Assembly (NCBI GenBank): GCA_016801885.1
Contig: CM028899.1
Location: 17,933,501 to 17,997,500, forward strand
Reading direction: 5' to 3'
Length of the DNA stretch: 64,000 nt
Source of the DNA: Toxotes chatareus
Taxonomy: Eukaryota; Chordata; Actinopteri; Toxotidae
Under the pieces are notes generated by a model, which saw only the letters and a list, made by a program, of their open reading frames with translations, was not told the origin of the DNA and did not search any database. The translations under genes were made by a program, and so were the position numbers. Positions 37,269 to 47,809 of this stretch are shown piece after piece (the first letter of the stretch is position 1; the number at the start of each line of letters is the position of its first letter).

Positions 37269-38135
37269 TTAAACAGGATCATCTTCAGGAAGAGCTGGCA
37301 GCTGGACCAGTCGCGCCACCGGTCTCAAGTAAGTCTTCTTGCCAACTCTAACCTCAGCTGTTCTGATGCACCCATCGTCACTTGCATTCAGCTTCACCAC
37401 CCTTCCAATTGGCCAATGAGCACGTGGAAGCTGGGGGTCAACAATCATCACAACTGAGTCCAGAGGGAGACGATCTGTGTGTTGTCGCCACCTCTGGCGT
37501 GTCTGAAGAGTAGGTAAGTAGTTCCTGATGAACTGTTTCCAGAAGTGGTCAGTCATCATCTGGCAATGACGCCAGCGCCTCCTGTTTAGGGTGTCGGCAG
37601 CATAAGTGACTTGGGGAAGAGAAGCATCACGCCGCCCCATCAACAACATACTGGGCGTCACTGGGTCTGGATCGGCCAAGTCCGAGGATACGTATCCTAG
37701 AGGCTTGGCATTGAGGATGCCTTCCACCTCAATGAGAAGTGTGAGCAGAACCTCTTCTTGGAGTGCTTGCGTACCTATGACTGCTTGCAGGGACTTCTTA
37801 ACTGATCGAATCTCTCGCTCCCAGGCGCCTCCGAAGTGGGGAGATGCTGGTGGGTTAAAACAGAACTTAATCTGTTTTTCTGCTAGTACCTCCTGCAGCT
37901 GTGACTCCATTGCTGCAAAGGCCTCCTTCAGCTCCTTATCGGCCCCTCTGAAGTTGGTCCCCTGGTCTGAAAGGACCTCAAAAGGGGTACCTCTACGTGC
38001 AATGAACCGCCTTAGTGCTAGGAGGAAGGCATCAGTGTCAAGGCTGGTGAGCAGATCCAGATGTATGCATCGCGTTGTCATGCATTTAAAGACGATTCCC
38101 CAGCGCTTTTCACTACGCCTCCCAGCCTTGACCAT
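37269..38135 (-). pseudogene. BEL/Pao integrase region
   Basis: A 288-residue open frame ending at the stop 37269-37271. It contains the integrase core: CIHLDLL (about residues 23-29), LSDQGTNFRG with the second catalytic Asp (D57), and PHFGGAWERE with the catalytic Glu (E106). A C-terminal domain (RPVARLVQLP) closes the frame. The first catalytic Asp, in GVDC, lies in the preceding RT frame (ending 38113), and the two frames overlap by 23 bp in different phases. A one-base frame change at about 38140 therefore separates the first Asp from the rest of the active site. In the family, integrase is part of one pol polyprotein and inserts the cDNA into chromosomes. The plus-strand frame over 37606-38361 is a shadow. 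Confidence 0.9.
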
Positions 38136-40422
38136 GTACGGCGAAGAAGCAGTCCACGCCAGTAGAGTAGAATGGGGGCTTGAGCAGCCGCAAGAGGCGA
38201 GCCGATGGCAAATCTGCCATTCTTGGCACTACTGGCTTTCCTCTCCACTTCATGCAACCAGTACAGGCTCGCTGATACTTCTTAATAGCCTGCCGTCCCC
38301 GCAGAATCCAGTAATGACGCCTCATCTCCGCAAACACCCTGTCAGGCCCGGGGTGGTGTAATTGGGTGTCTGTGTCCTTAATGAGGAGTTTGGTGATTGC
38401 GTGGTAGGGATCCAACACTATCGGGTGAATGCCAGCGGGGTCAGAACTGTCAAGGCGGCGCAGGCGTCCCCCAACCCGCATAAGGCCCATGTCGGGGTCT
38501 AACTCTGGAGCGAGCGTACTCAGCCTACTGCTGGGGGGTACTGGTTTGCCTACTTTGAGGCATTCTTCTTCAGAGAAGCAGTCTGCTTGGCTGTTCCTTA
38601 ACAGATGAAGTTCTGCATCTCGAAAACTACAGAGAGGCGATGCAGGGTCAGCTGCCGCCCCATGAAGAGACTGCTGCGTAGCCTTTACCAGTTCCCTCCA
38701 GCTGCTGAACTGGGTGATGTTTGGCATCTTGAGTGGTGAGCTCGTCTGTGTGAGGCCACAAAACACACTCTGCTTTAACTCACTACTGTCTTCAGGCCCC
38801 GCAGTGCCAGGACCTGATGGCCATTCATCCAGCGGGCGTCGTAGGAATGCTGGTCCCTGGATCCAACGACTTGATGGGGTTAACTCAGCTAAAGCCTTGC
38901 CGCGTGTGAGATCGTCGGCTGGATTATTAGTGGTATCCACGTACCTCCAGGTGTGTGCAGCAGTCAACTCTTGGATCTCAGAAACTCGGGTTCCCACAAA
39001 GACCTTAAACCTGCATGATGGAGATGTCAGCCAGGTAAGAACTGTTGTGGAGTCAGTCCATAAGATGGTCTGGGAGATACACAAGGTGAGCTCTTTGTGA
39101 ATGAGGGAGGACAGCTGGGCTCCTGTCAGCGCTGCACAGAGCTCTAACCGTGGCATTGACTGCTGACGTTTTGGGGCCACCCTGGACCTTGCCATGACAA
39201 ATGAGACATGAGTCTTATCATCACTTGTGGAGGTGAGGTATGCTACTGACCCATATGCTTGCTCTGAGGAGTCACAGAAAACGTGGAGAGTGTACTCGGT
39301 GGTATCAGTAGCAGACTCCAATGGTGCATAGGTTCGAGGGATGGAGATATTGGCTAGCTCGGGGAGCTCCCTCTCCCAGCTAGACCAGGCCTGGAGAATG
39401 TCAGGAGGGAGGTTCGGATCGTCCCAGCTCCTCTTCTTTGCCCACAGTTTCTGGACCAGGACCTTGGCCCGAGTAGTGTACGGGATAATGATCCCAAGCG
39501 GATCATACTGGCGGGCGAGCACCTTATATATGTAGCGCATAGTGGGGGTCTCACTCTCTGGAGGCTTTGGCTTGTAACTGAGCTGATCAGTCGGACAATG
39601 CCACAGCAGGCCGAGAGCTGGCTCCTGTGGATCGTTGCTCTTCTCGGTGAGCCACAGCTCTGTGCTCTCAGATCTGGCAGTGGAAGGTAAATGGGAGACA
39701 ACTGATGGAAAATTACTCGCCCACTGACGAACCTCGAAGCCTCCTGAAGCCAGACACTGTCGCATTTTGTCCACAAGCAGCTTGGCTGACTCAGCCGTTG
39801 ACAGACTCTGAAGACAATTGTCTACGTAAAAGGACTGTTCGACAGACTGCAGGACGTCCTCATTCCCTGGAGCATTCTCTTTGACATGTCTTTGGAGAGC
39901 AAATGTTGCACAGCATGGGCTGCTTGTGGTACCAAATGGCAAGACTTGCCATTGGTAGACATCAGGCTGTTTCTCTCTTTGCCGATTCCTCCAAACAAAC
40001 CTCAGTAACGGCTGGTCCTCGGGTAGAAGCTGAACCTGGTGGAACATGGCTCGGATGTCTCCGCTGATGGCAACAGCATGCTGGCGGAACCGCAGCAGGA
40101 CCCCGATGAGAGATGGTCCAAGGGTTGGACCAGGAAGCAGCTGCTCATTGAGAGAGAGACCGCCATGTTTAAAGGAGCAGTCGAACACCAGGCGATGTTT
40201 CCCATTGTGATGGGCGAGATGATGGGGAATGAACCATGACTCGCTGGAGTTCATTACCTCTTCCTCCTGGAGCTTAGTGACACACCCGCCATTAATAAGT
40301 TTCTGGATCTCTGCTTCAAACACCTTGGCCTTGATAGGGTCTTTCAGCAGCTGCCTCTCTGTGCTGCGTAGCTTTGGCATAACTGCTTCAACATTTGCCT
40401 TAAGCAGTGGTGCACCCTTCAC
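38113..40422 (-). pseudogene. BEL/Pao reverse transcriptase, RNase H and H2C2 region
   Basis: The longest uninterrupted frame in the window, 769 residues. Reverse transcriptase: HRLVFDCS (77-84), AISGDIRAMFHQV with catalytic Asp122, LPFGTTSSP (161-169) and the active-site motif YVDN (199-202, at 39828-39817), where most polymerases have YxDD. RNase H: VFCDSS (D384), RLELCAA (E427), LWTDSTT (D457) and PADDLT (503-504). An integrase-type zinc finger follows (HHPG at 689-692, CTGC at 720-723), then GVDC before the frame is lost. This part of pol copies the RNA into DNA. The frame is preserved although both neighbours are broken, consistent with a recent copy. Its upstream end joins the preceding frame through another phase change near 40425. 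Confidence 0.95.
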
Positions 40423-41180
40423 CGGAGCAGAGGTGTCGCATAGCGGTGTATGTCACCAACCTTCACCTTCTTGGTACGTGCTTCCAAAATGTGCACTGCC
40501 TCCTGGTCCAGGCGGGACCGCACTGCTAACCACTCACTACGGAATGGAAGCACGTCAAGCTGCCAGAGGCGTTCGGACGTGTTGGTAGATATCATCTGGT
40601 GCTGGCTTGAAGGTGGTGTAATAGCATGAAGCACTGGAGGATTGTGAACCATCTGGACCCTGTAGCATCCAGCCAAGTGCGGTGTGAATGGCTACAGGTC
40701 CTCCCTTTGGACCAAACCTGACTGGTTCAGTAGCAGTGATCAGGTGAGTATGATCCGCACCAATAAGCAGCAGTGGTTGTACTTTACTGAAGCCCTGTAT
40801 TTGCAACCCCTTCAGGTGATGGTAGCGTCTCTGAAGCGCAGCGATTGGGGTAGGACTGCTCTGTCAGGGTGAGTCGACCCGCTGTGTAGGCTCTCTCGAC
40901 CAGATGTCGTTCTGATGGTGTTGCCGGAGAGGCGACATGAAAATCCACTGATGCTCCAGTGAGGTGAATGACATCCTGGTGAACAGTCCGCAGGTTGAGG
41001 GATTCAGCTCTGCCTCTGAGCCCTAGGTCACGGACGGCAGCTGGCAGAATTATGGTGCGTTCAGCCCCATCGTCGAGGATTGCATAGGTCTGCAGTGATT
41101 TGGCTCCATGACTGATGATGATTGGCACCACCTTGAGATATACTTTCCTCCTCCCATAGAGCTAGCAGCAGAGCTGTAGT
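40419..41180 (-). pseudogene. BEL/Pao aspartic protease and protease-RT linker
   Basis: Three frames in series: 41131-40784, 40806-40555 and 40676-40419. The first carries the retroviral-type aspartic protease motif AILDDGAERTII (active Asp at about 41074) and the LTGASVDFHVASP strand. The second has LLIGADHTHLI and GPVAIHTALGWML, characteristic of BEL/Pao proteases (peptidase A17-type). The third has ERLWQLDVLPFRSE and the linker leading to RT. Phase changes lie near 41140-41180, 40830, 40575 and 40425. The one near 40830 is beside a short C run. In an intact element this would be one stretch of the gag-pol polyprotein. Confidence 0.88.
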
Positions 41181-42235
41181 CCTTTGGTGTTATGAGATAG
41201 ACACGGGGACCTGGTCCAGCAACATCATGCAGCACTCTCAAGTGAACCTCTTGACACTCGCTACATGGTTTCTTTAAGGTGCAGCTCTCTTGGTCGTGGT
41301 TAGTGCGGCCGCAGTTCCGACAGCGCTTGCCATCTACTATCCACTTCTCAATATCCTGTGTTGAGCGTTGAGTAATGTCTGGACACTGTGACAAATAGTG
41401 CTCTGTACTCTTGCAAAAAATACACATTCTTTTAAACCTTTGTTGTTTAAATGCTTGTCGTGGCATTTCTGCAGATCTGGACTGGTCAGCGCCATGGTAC
41501 ACAGAGACAGGCTGAGTACGAGGTCGAGGATTAGGGATGGGTTTGTCTCTCTTGGTAGGCTGTGCTCCTTCAGCTCGATAGCGTTGCGCCATTTTGGCAG
41601 ACAGTCTCTGAGCCTCCGCCTTCACCTTGAGCCACTCTGCAAGGTCTCTGAGGTTGTATGGGTTTAGGCTGCTGGTGCTGCTAAGGCGGCCTCGAACTTG
41701 CAGATGTTCCACAAAGTTGTCTCTCATGTGTCTGGGGAGTTTGCTAAGTAGCCGGTCAACATGGCCAGTAGACATAATTTCTGTCCCATTTGGTCCCTCT
41801 AATGAAGTCAGCATTCCTACCAGTAGATCAACGTTGAGGGCGAAGCTCTGAAAGCCCTTTGGGTCCCCTGGTTTGAGATCGGGAGAGTTCAGGATGGCTG
41901 CAATCTCACTTTGTGCCAACTGGTGTGGCTGTCCGTACTGCCTCTGTAAAGCTTGCATGGCGGCTGTGTAGGGTTGTACATAATGCCGGCATGACTGAGC
42001 TATTAACTTTGCTTCATCCAAGACCAACTGTTCCATAAGCACACGGTATTTATAATGTTCAGAAAGTTCTGTATGTGGATCGAGCAGATGGTCCAAGGCC
42101 ATTTTTAGGTCAGCAAATTCTCTCTCACTGTCATGTACCAGCTTAGGCAGTTCAGGTACTGGAACCGGCTGCTTGGGGAACTGGATGGTGTATGGTACCT
42201 GCAGTGATGTGTAGTGGGACTGGGGGCTGGACTCA
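41050..42235 (-). pseudogene. BEL/Pao gag, C-terminal part with zinc knuckles
   Basis: A 350-residue frame from the Met at 42102. The same phase is open further upstream to about 42235, so that Met is internal and not the start. It carries the helical gag region seen in BEL/Pao elements (YRVLMEQLV, LNSPDLKPGD, DRLLSKLP). Three Cys/His motifs follow: CIFCKSTEHYLSQC (C227, C230, H235, C240), CRNCGRTNHDQESC (C261, C264, H269, C274) and CSECQEVHLRVLH (C280, C283, H287, H292). Gag packages the element RNA in the cytoplasm, and the knuckles bind nucleic acid. The phase is lost at about 41140-41180, just before the protease. Confidence 0.9.
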
Positions 42236-43311
42236 CTACGGAGAGCTGCTGTGGGCTGATCTTGGGGTGAAAGTCGGTTGTGCAGGCACTAGTTGATAAG
42301 CTGGCTGAGTTGAGGAGGCAAGTTGAGGCTGATACTGTTGCACATGGAGGTTCTGCGGTTGGGATGGTGGATATGGAACTGTTGTCATCTGGGCAGATTG
42401 ATACACTGGTTGTGCTGACATGAGTGGAGGGTGTTGTGGCACTGATACAAAATTTACTGCTGCTGCAGGCATGGGTTGGTATTGAAGCTGTGCAGCGGGT
42501 GGCACTCTGCCATGTGCATTGTTTCACCGGCTGTATATACGGCTGGTTGAGCTGATAGCCAGATGTAATTGGCATCTGTGAACTTGCATAACTCACTGCT
42601 TGTGATGCTTGAGGAGTTGGCTGTAACATAGTCACCTGCAGGGTGGTGGGGAGGCTGCATCCATGCAGTCGTCACAGTTGATGGCAGAGACCGAGTTAGT
42701 GTGTAGTCCTCTTGTCTACTACCTGATGTAGGAGTCAGTGTGGCTCGGAATTTTAGTACTGCAGAAGTGGAATGTGGCAGCATAGACAGTTGTGACTCAT
42801 GTTGAAGTATGCTAGCTGATCTAAGCTGAAGGGTGGATGTTTGTGGCAGAGGGGTGCTGCTGTGGTTAGGAGAGCCTGACCAGGGTAACTGATATGGTGG
42901 GATGTTCACCTTGTGGTTAACTGGTGGCTGCTCGGACAGCACTGGAGAACTTGGGCTGCTTGGATAGCACTGTTCTGGGCTCATATAGCCTGCTAGCTGG
43001 CTAGGCGAATCTTTGCCGTGCATCGTCGTGCTCCACTCACTCATCATGCCGGCTGTTCCTCGTACGGAGAAACGATCGGGGATAGCGTGCGCACCGTGCG
43101 GCTGGTCCGCTATGTGCACAGACTCGGTCTGTAGGCTGAGTGACTGCAGCTGCTGTGCGCCGACGCTTTCTCTTCGGTCTCTGAAGTGGCCACCGTGAGG
43201 AATGAGGGACTGTGGCAGGCTAACTTGGTAGCTCTCTAGGTGAGTTGGAAGCTGTCGTTGTCTCACTCCGAGTCCGCAGCTTTCTATCTCTATTCTCGTC
43301 GGCGTGTCCAT
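42236..43311 (-). pseudogene. BEL/Pao gag, N-terminal Ser/Pro/Gln-rich part
   Basis: The likely gag start is the ATG at 43311-43309 (context AAAATGG), 22 bases past the primer-binding site. The frame reads MDTPTRIEIES and stays open to 42454. From about 42640 the Gln/Pro-rich composition expected of this gag moves to a second phase (around SGYQLNQPYIQPV). From about 42520 it moves to a third (QLQYQPMPAAA to 42236), then back to the first phase for the C-terminal gag. So there are about three phase changes, judged from composition. No conserved domain is recognisable. The alternative frame 42105-42635 is partly genuine and partly shadow. Confidence 0.75.
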
Positions 43312-43332
43312 TTTGCCGTCACGAGTGAAGTA

Positions 43333-43349
43333 TCCGGCTCGAAGGACCA
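43333..43349 (-). other. Primer-binding site matching tRNA-Tyr
   Basis: The plus strand reads TCCGGCTCGAAGGACCA, 17 bases identical to the 3' end (including CCA) of vertebrate tRNA-Tyr as I remember it. On the element's sense strand it begins TGG one base after the 5' LTR. This is the position where the tRNA primes minus-strand synthesis. Confidence 0.85.
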
Positions 43350-43350
43350 A

Positions 43351-43703
43351 TATTAGAAACTCTCAATGCAACGATATAACGCTGGGGTTATTCTTCACCC
43401 GTGTGCATATTCCGGTTAAAGAATACGGGGGACTCCGATGACGTTTTCTAAGCGTTTTAATAATGAACAGTCAGGTACACTCGTAGCCGAGCCAGAGAAC
43501 CAGGAGGAAAAAACACACTGAGCTTACTCCTTATTTTCTCTTCAAAAACTCTCTCGCGCCCCCTGACATAGCTGTCCCTAACAGCCTGATCTAATAACAC
43601 GTGAACTAAAAATGCCTGACCAAATATCACAACTGGAATCAAATCATAAACAAATCCTAACATACTCTAGTAATATGTATAGTCTATTAGGGAATTTAGA
43701 ACA
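43351..43703 (-). repeat. 5' LTR of the BEL/Pao element
   Basis: About 353 bp, nearly identical to 36859-37210. In sense orientation it starts TGTTCTAAATT and ends TTTCTAATA just before the primer-binding site. It would carry the promoter and, in the 3' copy, the polyadenylation signal (ATTAAA at 43461-43456). A 68-codon chance frame inside it is not a gene. Confidence 0.93.
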
Positions 43704-45440
43704 GCTCCAGTGTTTCATAATTAACTGTCAACCCATTGGCTAGTTGGATGGGTATATCGATTCTGATTGGCTTTTATCCCCATGGGCTTGCTCTAATAGC
43801 TCCTTCTGAATGTCTCTCCATCTCTGTCTTTGTCATCCAATTGGCCTGTCTCACCTCATGGCTGCAGGCTGATTGGTCATTTTGGCAGACAGCTATCTTT
43901 GATGTTAAAAACGGTCTTTGTGACCACTGGTTACTGTGTGTGTGAGTAATAGTACAAACTGAGACCAGGCCCAACAACAGTAAGTTCATCAGACAGTGTG
44001 GCCTCATCCCTCCTCCTGCTCTACTTTCACTCACACACACACATAAACATACATACACAAACACATCGTTCCGTTTAGCACTAGGCCATAGCCGGACTGG
44101 CCATCAGGACTACGAGAGCAAATCCCAGTGGGCCGCTTCAGTGGGCCAGTGGACCATCAAAAAATCCATAACGTTTATACCGGCTCTCTCTGTGTACCTG
44201 TCATCAGGGTGCATTTTTCTGAGGTGGTACCATTTCACTAAACCTTAGTGTACTTTATGTAATGGAGTCACTCATAATAACAAACCCACAGAGACGCGCT
44301 CTGTGTTCCCCTCAGCTCTTTGGCATCTTTCAGCTCATTGGTTTGGTTTTACGGTTCACAACTTTATAGTTTTAGCAAATAGTTTTCAGTGAAAAAGCTC
44401 TGATAACCCCATTATACGCTACCTGCCAAACACCAAACTGGAGGACACACAAAGTTAAGGACTAGATGCTTAACATATTACATACATACATATACATATG
44501 ATACACCTGTCAATAAGACTCTATGATGTGCAAGAACTTTTTTGACATGTTTGTTCTTTAAAGAGAACAAACATGCTACCACACTTCTTTTTTTTTCAAG
44601 CGATAGCAGACTGAGGTTAATGTTAATGTTTATCATTTCAGATCAAAGTTTGAGTTTAAAATATGACATTTATTGATCGACAGAGTCCTCACTTTTCACT
44701 GCACACCAGACAAAAAAACTTTTCACAACTAGCACCCATGAGCCTTTGATCTCCCACTTCAGTATTTCACTGCACGCAGTATAAGAGCAGACAATAGTTA
44801 CAGTGACGAGTGGCAAATTGCTTTCTTTTCTGAAGATGCTGTCATGAAGAGGTTCAAATTTACCTGTTCATTTACCCATATTCCCTTTTTGTCATTCAGT
44901 GCACAATCACATGGTCAACTAAAGGAGTATGAGTCTGACTGCATTAAGATGTTCTCTGTCACTATTCCCACGCAGACTGAGGTTCTGTCTGTCGGGTATG
45001 TGTGAATAATTTAGCTTATTAGCGTTTGCACCTGGAGAATTGTGTGTTAATTGAGTTCAGGTAGTGGTGCTGTGAGTTAATTACACTGAATGCCAATGTT
45101 TTCTAAACGAACCCTTGGTGCAACCTGCAACCTGAGTTTTGCAGAAAAGGTTCAACAAATCTCAAGCATGTATAAAAACAGGTCAAAAGTATTTCCACCC
45201 TAAGGAATGAGTCTTTCTTTATGTAGCTCATGTAATAGTTGGGATTGTTTTGCTCATAGTTTTAGTGTGTAATGATGGATGGATGGATCTAGAGGTCTAA
45301 TGTTGAAAGACTGGTGTTAAGAAAAATTTGTAAAGGTTGAAAAGAAGGATGGGGAGAAAAGAGAGGAAATGCTAGATGAGGATCAGCTTGCCACATACTG
45401 CACAATACTAATACAGCCAGTATGTGGCAACCATGCAAGA

Positions 45441-45441
45441 A

Positions 45442-45501
<60 letters not shown>

Positions 45502-45529
45502 TGCGTGTGTGTGTGTGTGTGTGTGTGTA
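45441..45529. repeat. Long interrupted (TG)n microsatellite
   Basis: About 44 TG units with GC and TT interruptions. It creates Cys-Val frames on the plus strand that are not genes. Confidence 0.97.
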
Positions 45530-45624
45530 AGCTTTCAGAGCTCAAAATGTCAACAGCATGGCATGAGGGCACAGACACTGAAAGCTGTTTGTCTAATGCC
45601 AGTGAGATGATTCCAAGCCACGGG

Positions 45625-45659
<35 letters not shown>
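45625..45659. repeat. (TG)n microsatellite
   Basis: About 17 TG units, less than 100 bp from the preceding tract. Confidence 0.96.
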
Positions 45660-45660
<1 letters not shown>

Positions 45661-46261
45661 AAGAGGTAGAGCAGCTGTTTGAAAGGTCAGAATATCCACA
45701 AAGGGACTGGCTAAAAAGAAGGAAACATGAACGGATGATGGGCGGAGGGATGGAGTGGGGGAGGTAAAGAGAGGCAGGAGACAGAGACTTGATAATAAAA
45801 AAAAACTAAAATTTGTAAGTAAATGATGAGTAAGCTTTTCTTTTCTCTGTTTCTATGCTTTTATAGACTTTGAATGGATAAATAGAAAATAAGCTTCAGC
45901 GTTTTTTGTAAATGACTCCCATTCTTCTTCCAAACAAGAATCATGATTTTGGTTTGTGCTGTGCTTCCCCCATTGCTCTTTTTGCTGGTCTCCACGAGAA
46001 GGTAAAGTTCTTCAATGTGGGAAGTTTTACAAAAGCTATGTGGAAAGTCAGTGGCATCTGTTAATATCCCTCTGGATAGTCTATTCTATGTTGTGTTTGA
46101 ATGAATTAGAATCACGCCATTCACTAAGATAAGTGCAGATGTCCATACGTTGCTTGGAAACATGTTGCATTTATCCTTACTGAATCTATATTAAATCCTA
46201 AGTCATCAACACCTGAATTTTTTCTTTGTATTTTCTGTACAGTCTGATTACCAACAATGCC

Positions 46262-46490
46262 CCTTCAAGGTATATTTTGACATTTTGGGAAATACACTTG
46301 TTTCCTTTTTCGCTGAAAGTTCCATGATAAGCTTGATATCACTCTCATATCTGTATGTGGAGCCACTATACGATGGGAAAAAGGGGTAACAGCTATCTTA
46401 GCTCTGTCCAACAAGCTGTAGACACTCTGGTGGATTTTGCTATTTAGCCAGGTTAGTCTTTGTGCTGATCTTAGCTAACTATTCATTTGG
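46262..46490 (+). repeat. Dispersed percomorph repeat, partial copy
   Basis: Contains TTTTGGGAAATACACTTGTT, GATATCACTCTCATATCTGTA and AGCTCTGTCCAA in order. I recognise these as parts of a very common dispersed repeat of spiny-rayed fishes. The block CACCTACCAGCACCTCTAAAGC at 47780-47801 is a later part of the same repeat as I remember it, so the copy may be split by other sequence. Confidence 0.55.
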
Positions 46491-47249
46491 CTGTCTGTCT
46501 TGGCCTCAACAGTATTGGGACCTGATCTTGTACTTGGCATAGATTTGATCAAGGTGGTCTATACTACAGACGTCTTTATGCATAAAAATGAAAAACACCC
46601 AAAAGCAAAGAAACTGAATATTTGGATGATAAGGTAGAAATTCCTTCCAAGTATTACAAGTAGCTCTGGACCCCCCTGGGCTTCTTTCTAAACCACTTGA
46701 GTTTCCTCTGTCACACCGAATTCTCAGGCTGCCAACACTCTGCACCACCTCAGGTGTTGTCTGCCCTTTCTTAATCCTTCAGAGGGCAGATTGCCACTTT
46801 GGACTTAGCTGTACAACTCATAGCCAAACAGCAAATGTGTGAATTGTTTGAAACTTCCAGGATGTGAGCATCAGTGCTTGCTTAACATGCACAGGATGCC
46901 ATTGCTGTTAAGTGTGTGTCTGTTGTTTCTGAATATGTGCAGTATAGTGTCTGCTTTGTACATGCTTTTATAATTCTGTAGAACTGTTTCCTTGAGGAAA
47001 ACAATGTATCTTATTTTCTCAAAGTATTAAATATAGCAGTAATGTATTTTAAGTAAAACAAAGACAACTTAAGTGTTATATATCTTGGAAGTTAAAATGT
47101 AGATGTTGCTTATTCCAATCTTGGTACCACTTTTAAAAAAAACAACAACAACAGAGGCCAGGGAGTAGAACTAGGATCTCTCTTTCTTGGGCAAACTGGT
47201 CAATTTTCAGGTGTGAATCTGTGTTAAGGGACATGTTGAGCTCCACAGC

Positions 47250-47565
47250 TGAGCTAAATTCCTAGATACTCCTCCAGGTGCACCTCTGTGCCTTGGGTAG
47301 CCTGTTGAGCAAACAGGTCCCAGTGGGTGCAATCAAAGTAGTCCTGGAGTTGTAAGGTGGCTCCCTCCGGCCATATTTTGACTTTCTTGGCAGCAGGTTT
47401 GGTCTTGTGGATGAGAAGACTGTATCCTGTTTTCAGATACAATGTAAGATGGTCAGATTGACCCAGGTGTGGACTGGGGGAGAGTCTTTAATGTTTGTGT
47501 ACACTTGATCCAGTGTTTGAGTCCCTGGTAGGGCACTGTATGTGCTGATGGAATTTATGGAGCAG
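47250..47565 (-). pseudogene. LINE fragment, endonuclease-RT linker region
   Basis: On the minus strand 47442-47254 reads SLLIHKTKPAAKKVKIWPEG followed by LQDYFDCTHWDLF and LEEYLG. Upstream, about 47540-47500 in another phase reads TQTLDQVYTNIKDSPP. Both correspond to the region between the endonuclease and the reverse transcriptase of a common fish non-LTR retrotransposon ('TLD..YT....', then 'VK.WPEGA...LQ..F..TDW..F'). Only this internal slice is present, with a frame change and no RT motif, so it is a dead fragment. It could come from the same clade as the LINE at 17594-18497. Confidence 0.7.
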
Positions 47566-47809
47566 AGACTGTAAGTTGACCTGTTTAAAATCCCATGATG
47601 CATTGAACCTAAGCCTGTTAACCTAAACCTAACCCTTACATTTCAGCCGATGAACAGCCAAGAACATAATAATATTTAAATACACAGAACATATTTTTTG
47701 ACCACAATGCTCACAAAAACACACAATCAAACTGAAAACAAAGTGAAACAGCTATCTTGCCTCACGTATTTCAAAAATACACCTACCAGCACCTCTAAAG
47801 CAGTGATTA

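Larger units (their letters stand above)
36859..43703 (-). mobile_element. BEL/Pao LTR retrotransposon (whole element)
   Basis: Complete LTR-to-LTR element of about 6.85 kb on the minus strand. In sense order it has: 5' LTR (43703-43351), tRNA-Tyr primer-binding site (43349-43333), gag (from ATG 43311 to about 41150), aspartic protease (about 41170-40840), reverse transcriptase and RNase H (to about 38850), H2C2 finger and integrase (to 37269), polypurine tract and 3' LTR (37210-36859). The protease-RT-RNase H-integrase order and the sequences are those of the BEL/Pao superfamily. No env frame is present. The LTRs differ at only three small places, implying a young insertion, but the internal region changes frame about eight times, so the copy as read cannot make its polyprotein. 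No clear target-site duplication is seen. Confidence 0.95.
43706..46257. other. Non-coding flank with a repeat fragment
   Basis: Mostly unique. At about 44085-44160 the sequence AGCCGGACTGGCCATCAGGA followed by CCCAGTGGGCC resembles a dispersed fish repeat. (CA)n lies near 44030-44042. Two long TG tracts are annotated separately. No gene supported. Confidence 0.45.

Noticed and set aside
37606..38361. 251-codon plus-strand frame
   Set aside because: Shadow of the minus-strand integrase and H2C2 coding region.
38714..39100. 128-codon plus-strand frame
   Set aside because: Shadow of the minus-strand RNase H region.
36859..43703. An env gene that would make the element retrovirus-like
   Set aside because: The integrase frame stops at 37269, only about 60 bp before the 3' LTR; there is no room for or trace of another frame.
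45422..45669. Two plus-strand frames rich in Cys-Val
   Set aside because: They are translations of (TG)n microsatellites.
47606..47639. CCTAA-like runs (and the TTAGG-like run at 6226-6245) as interstitial telomere repeats
   Set aside because: Too short and irregular; they look like chance or old degenerate sequence.
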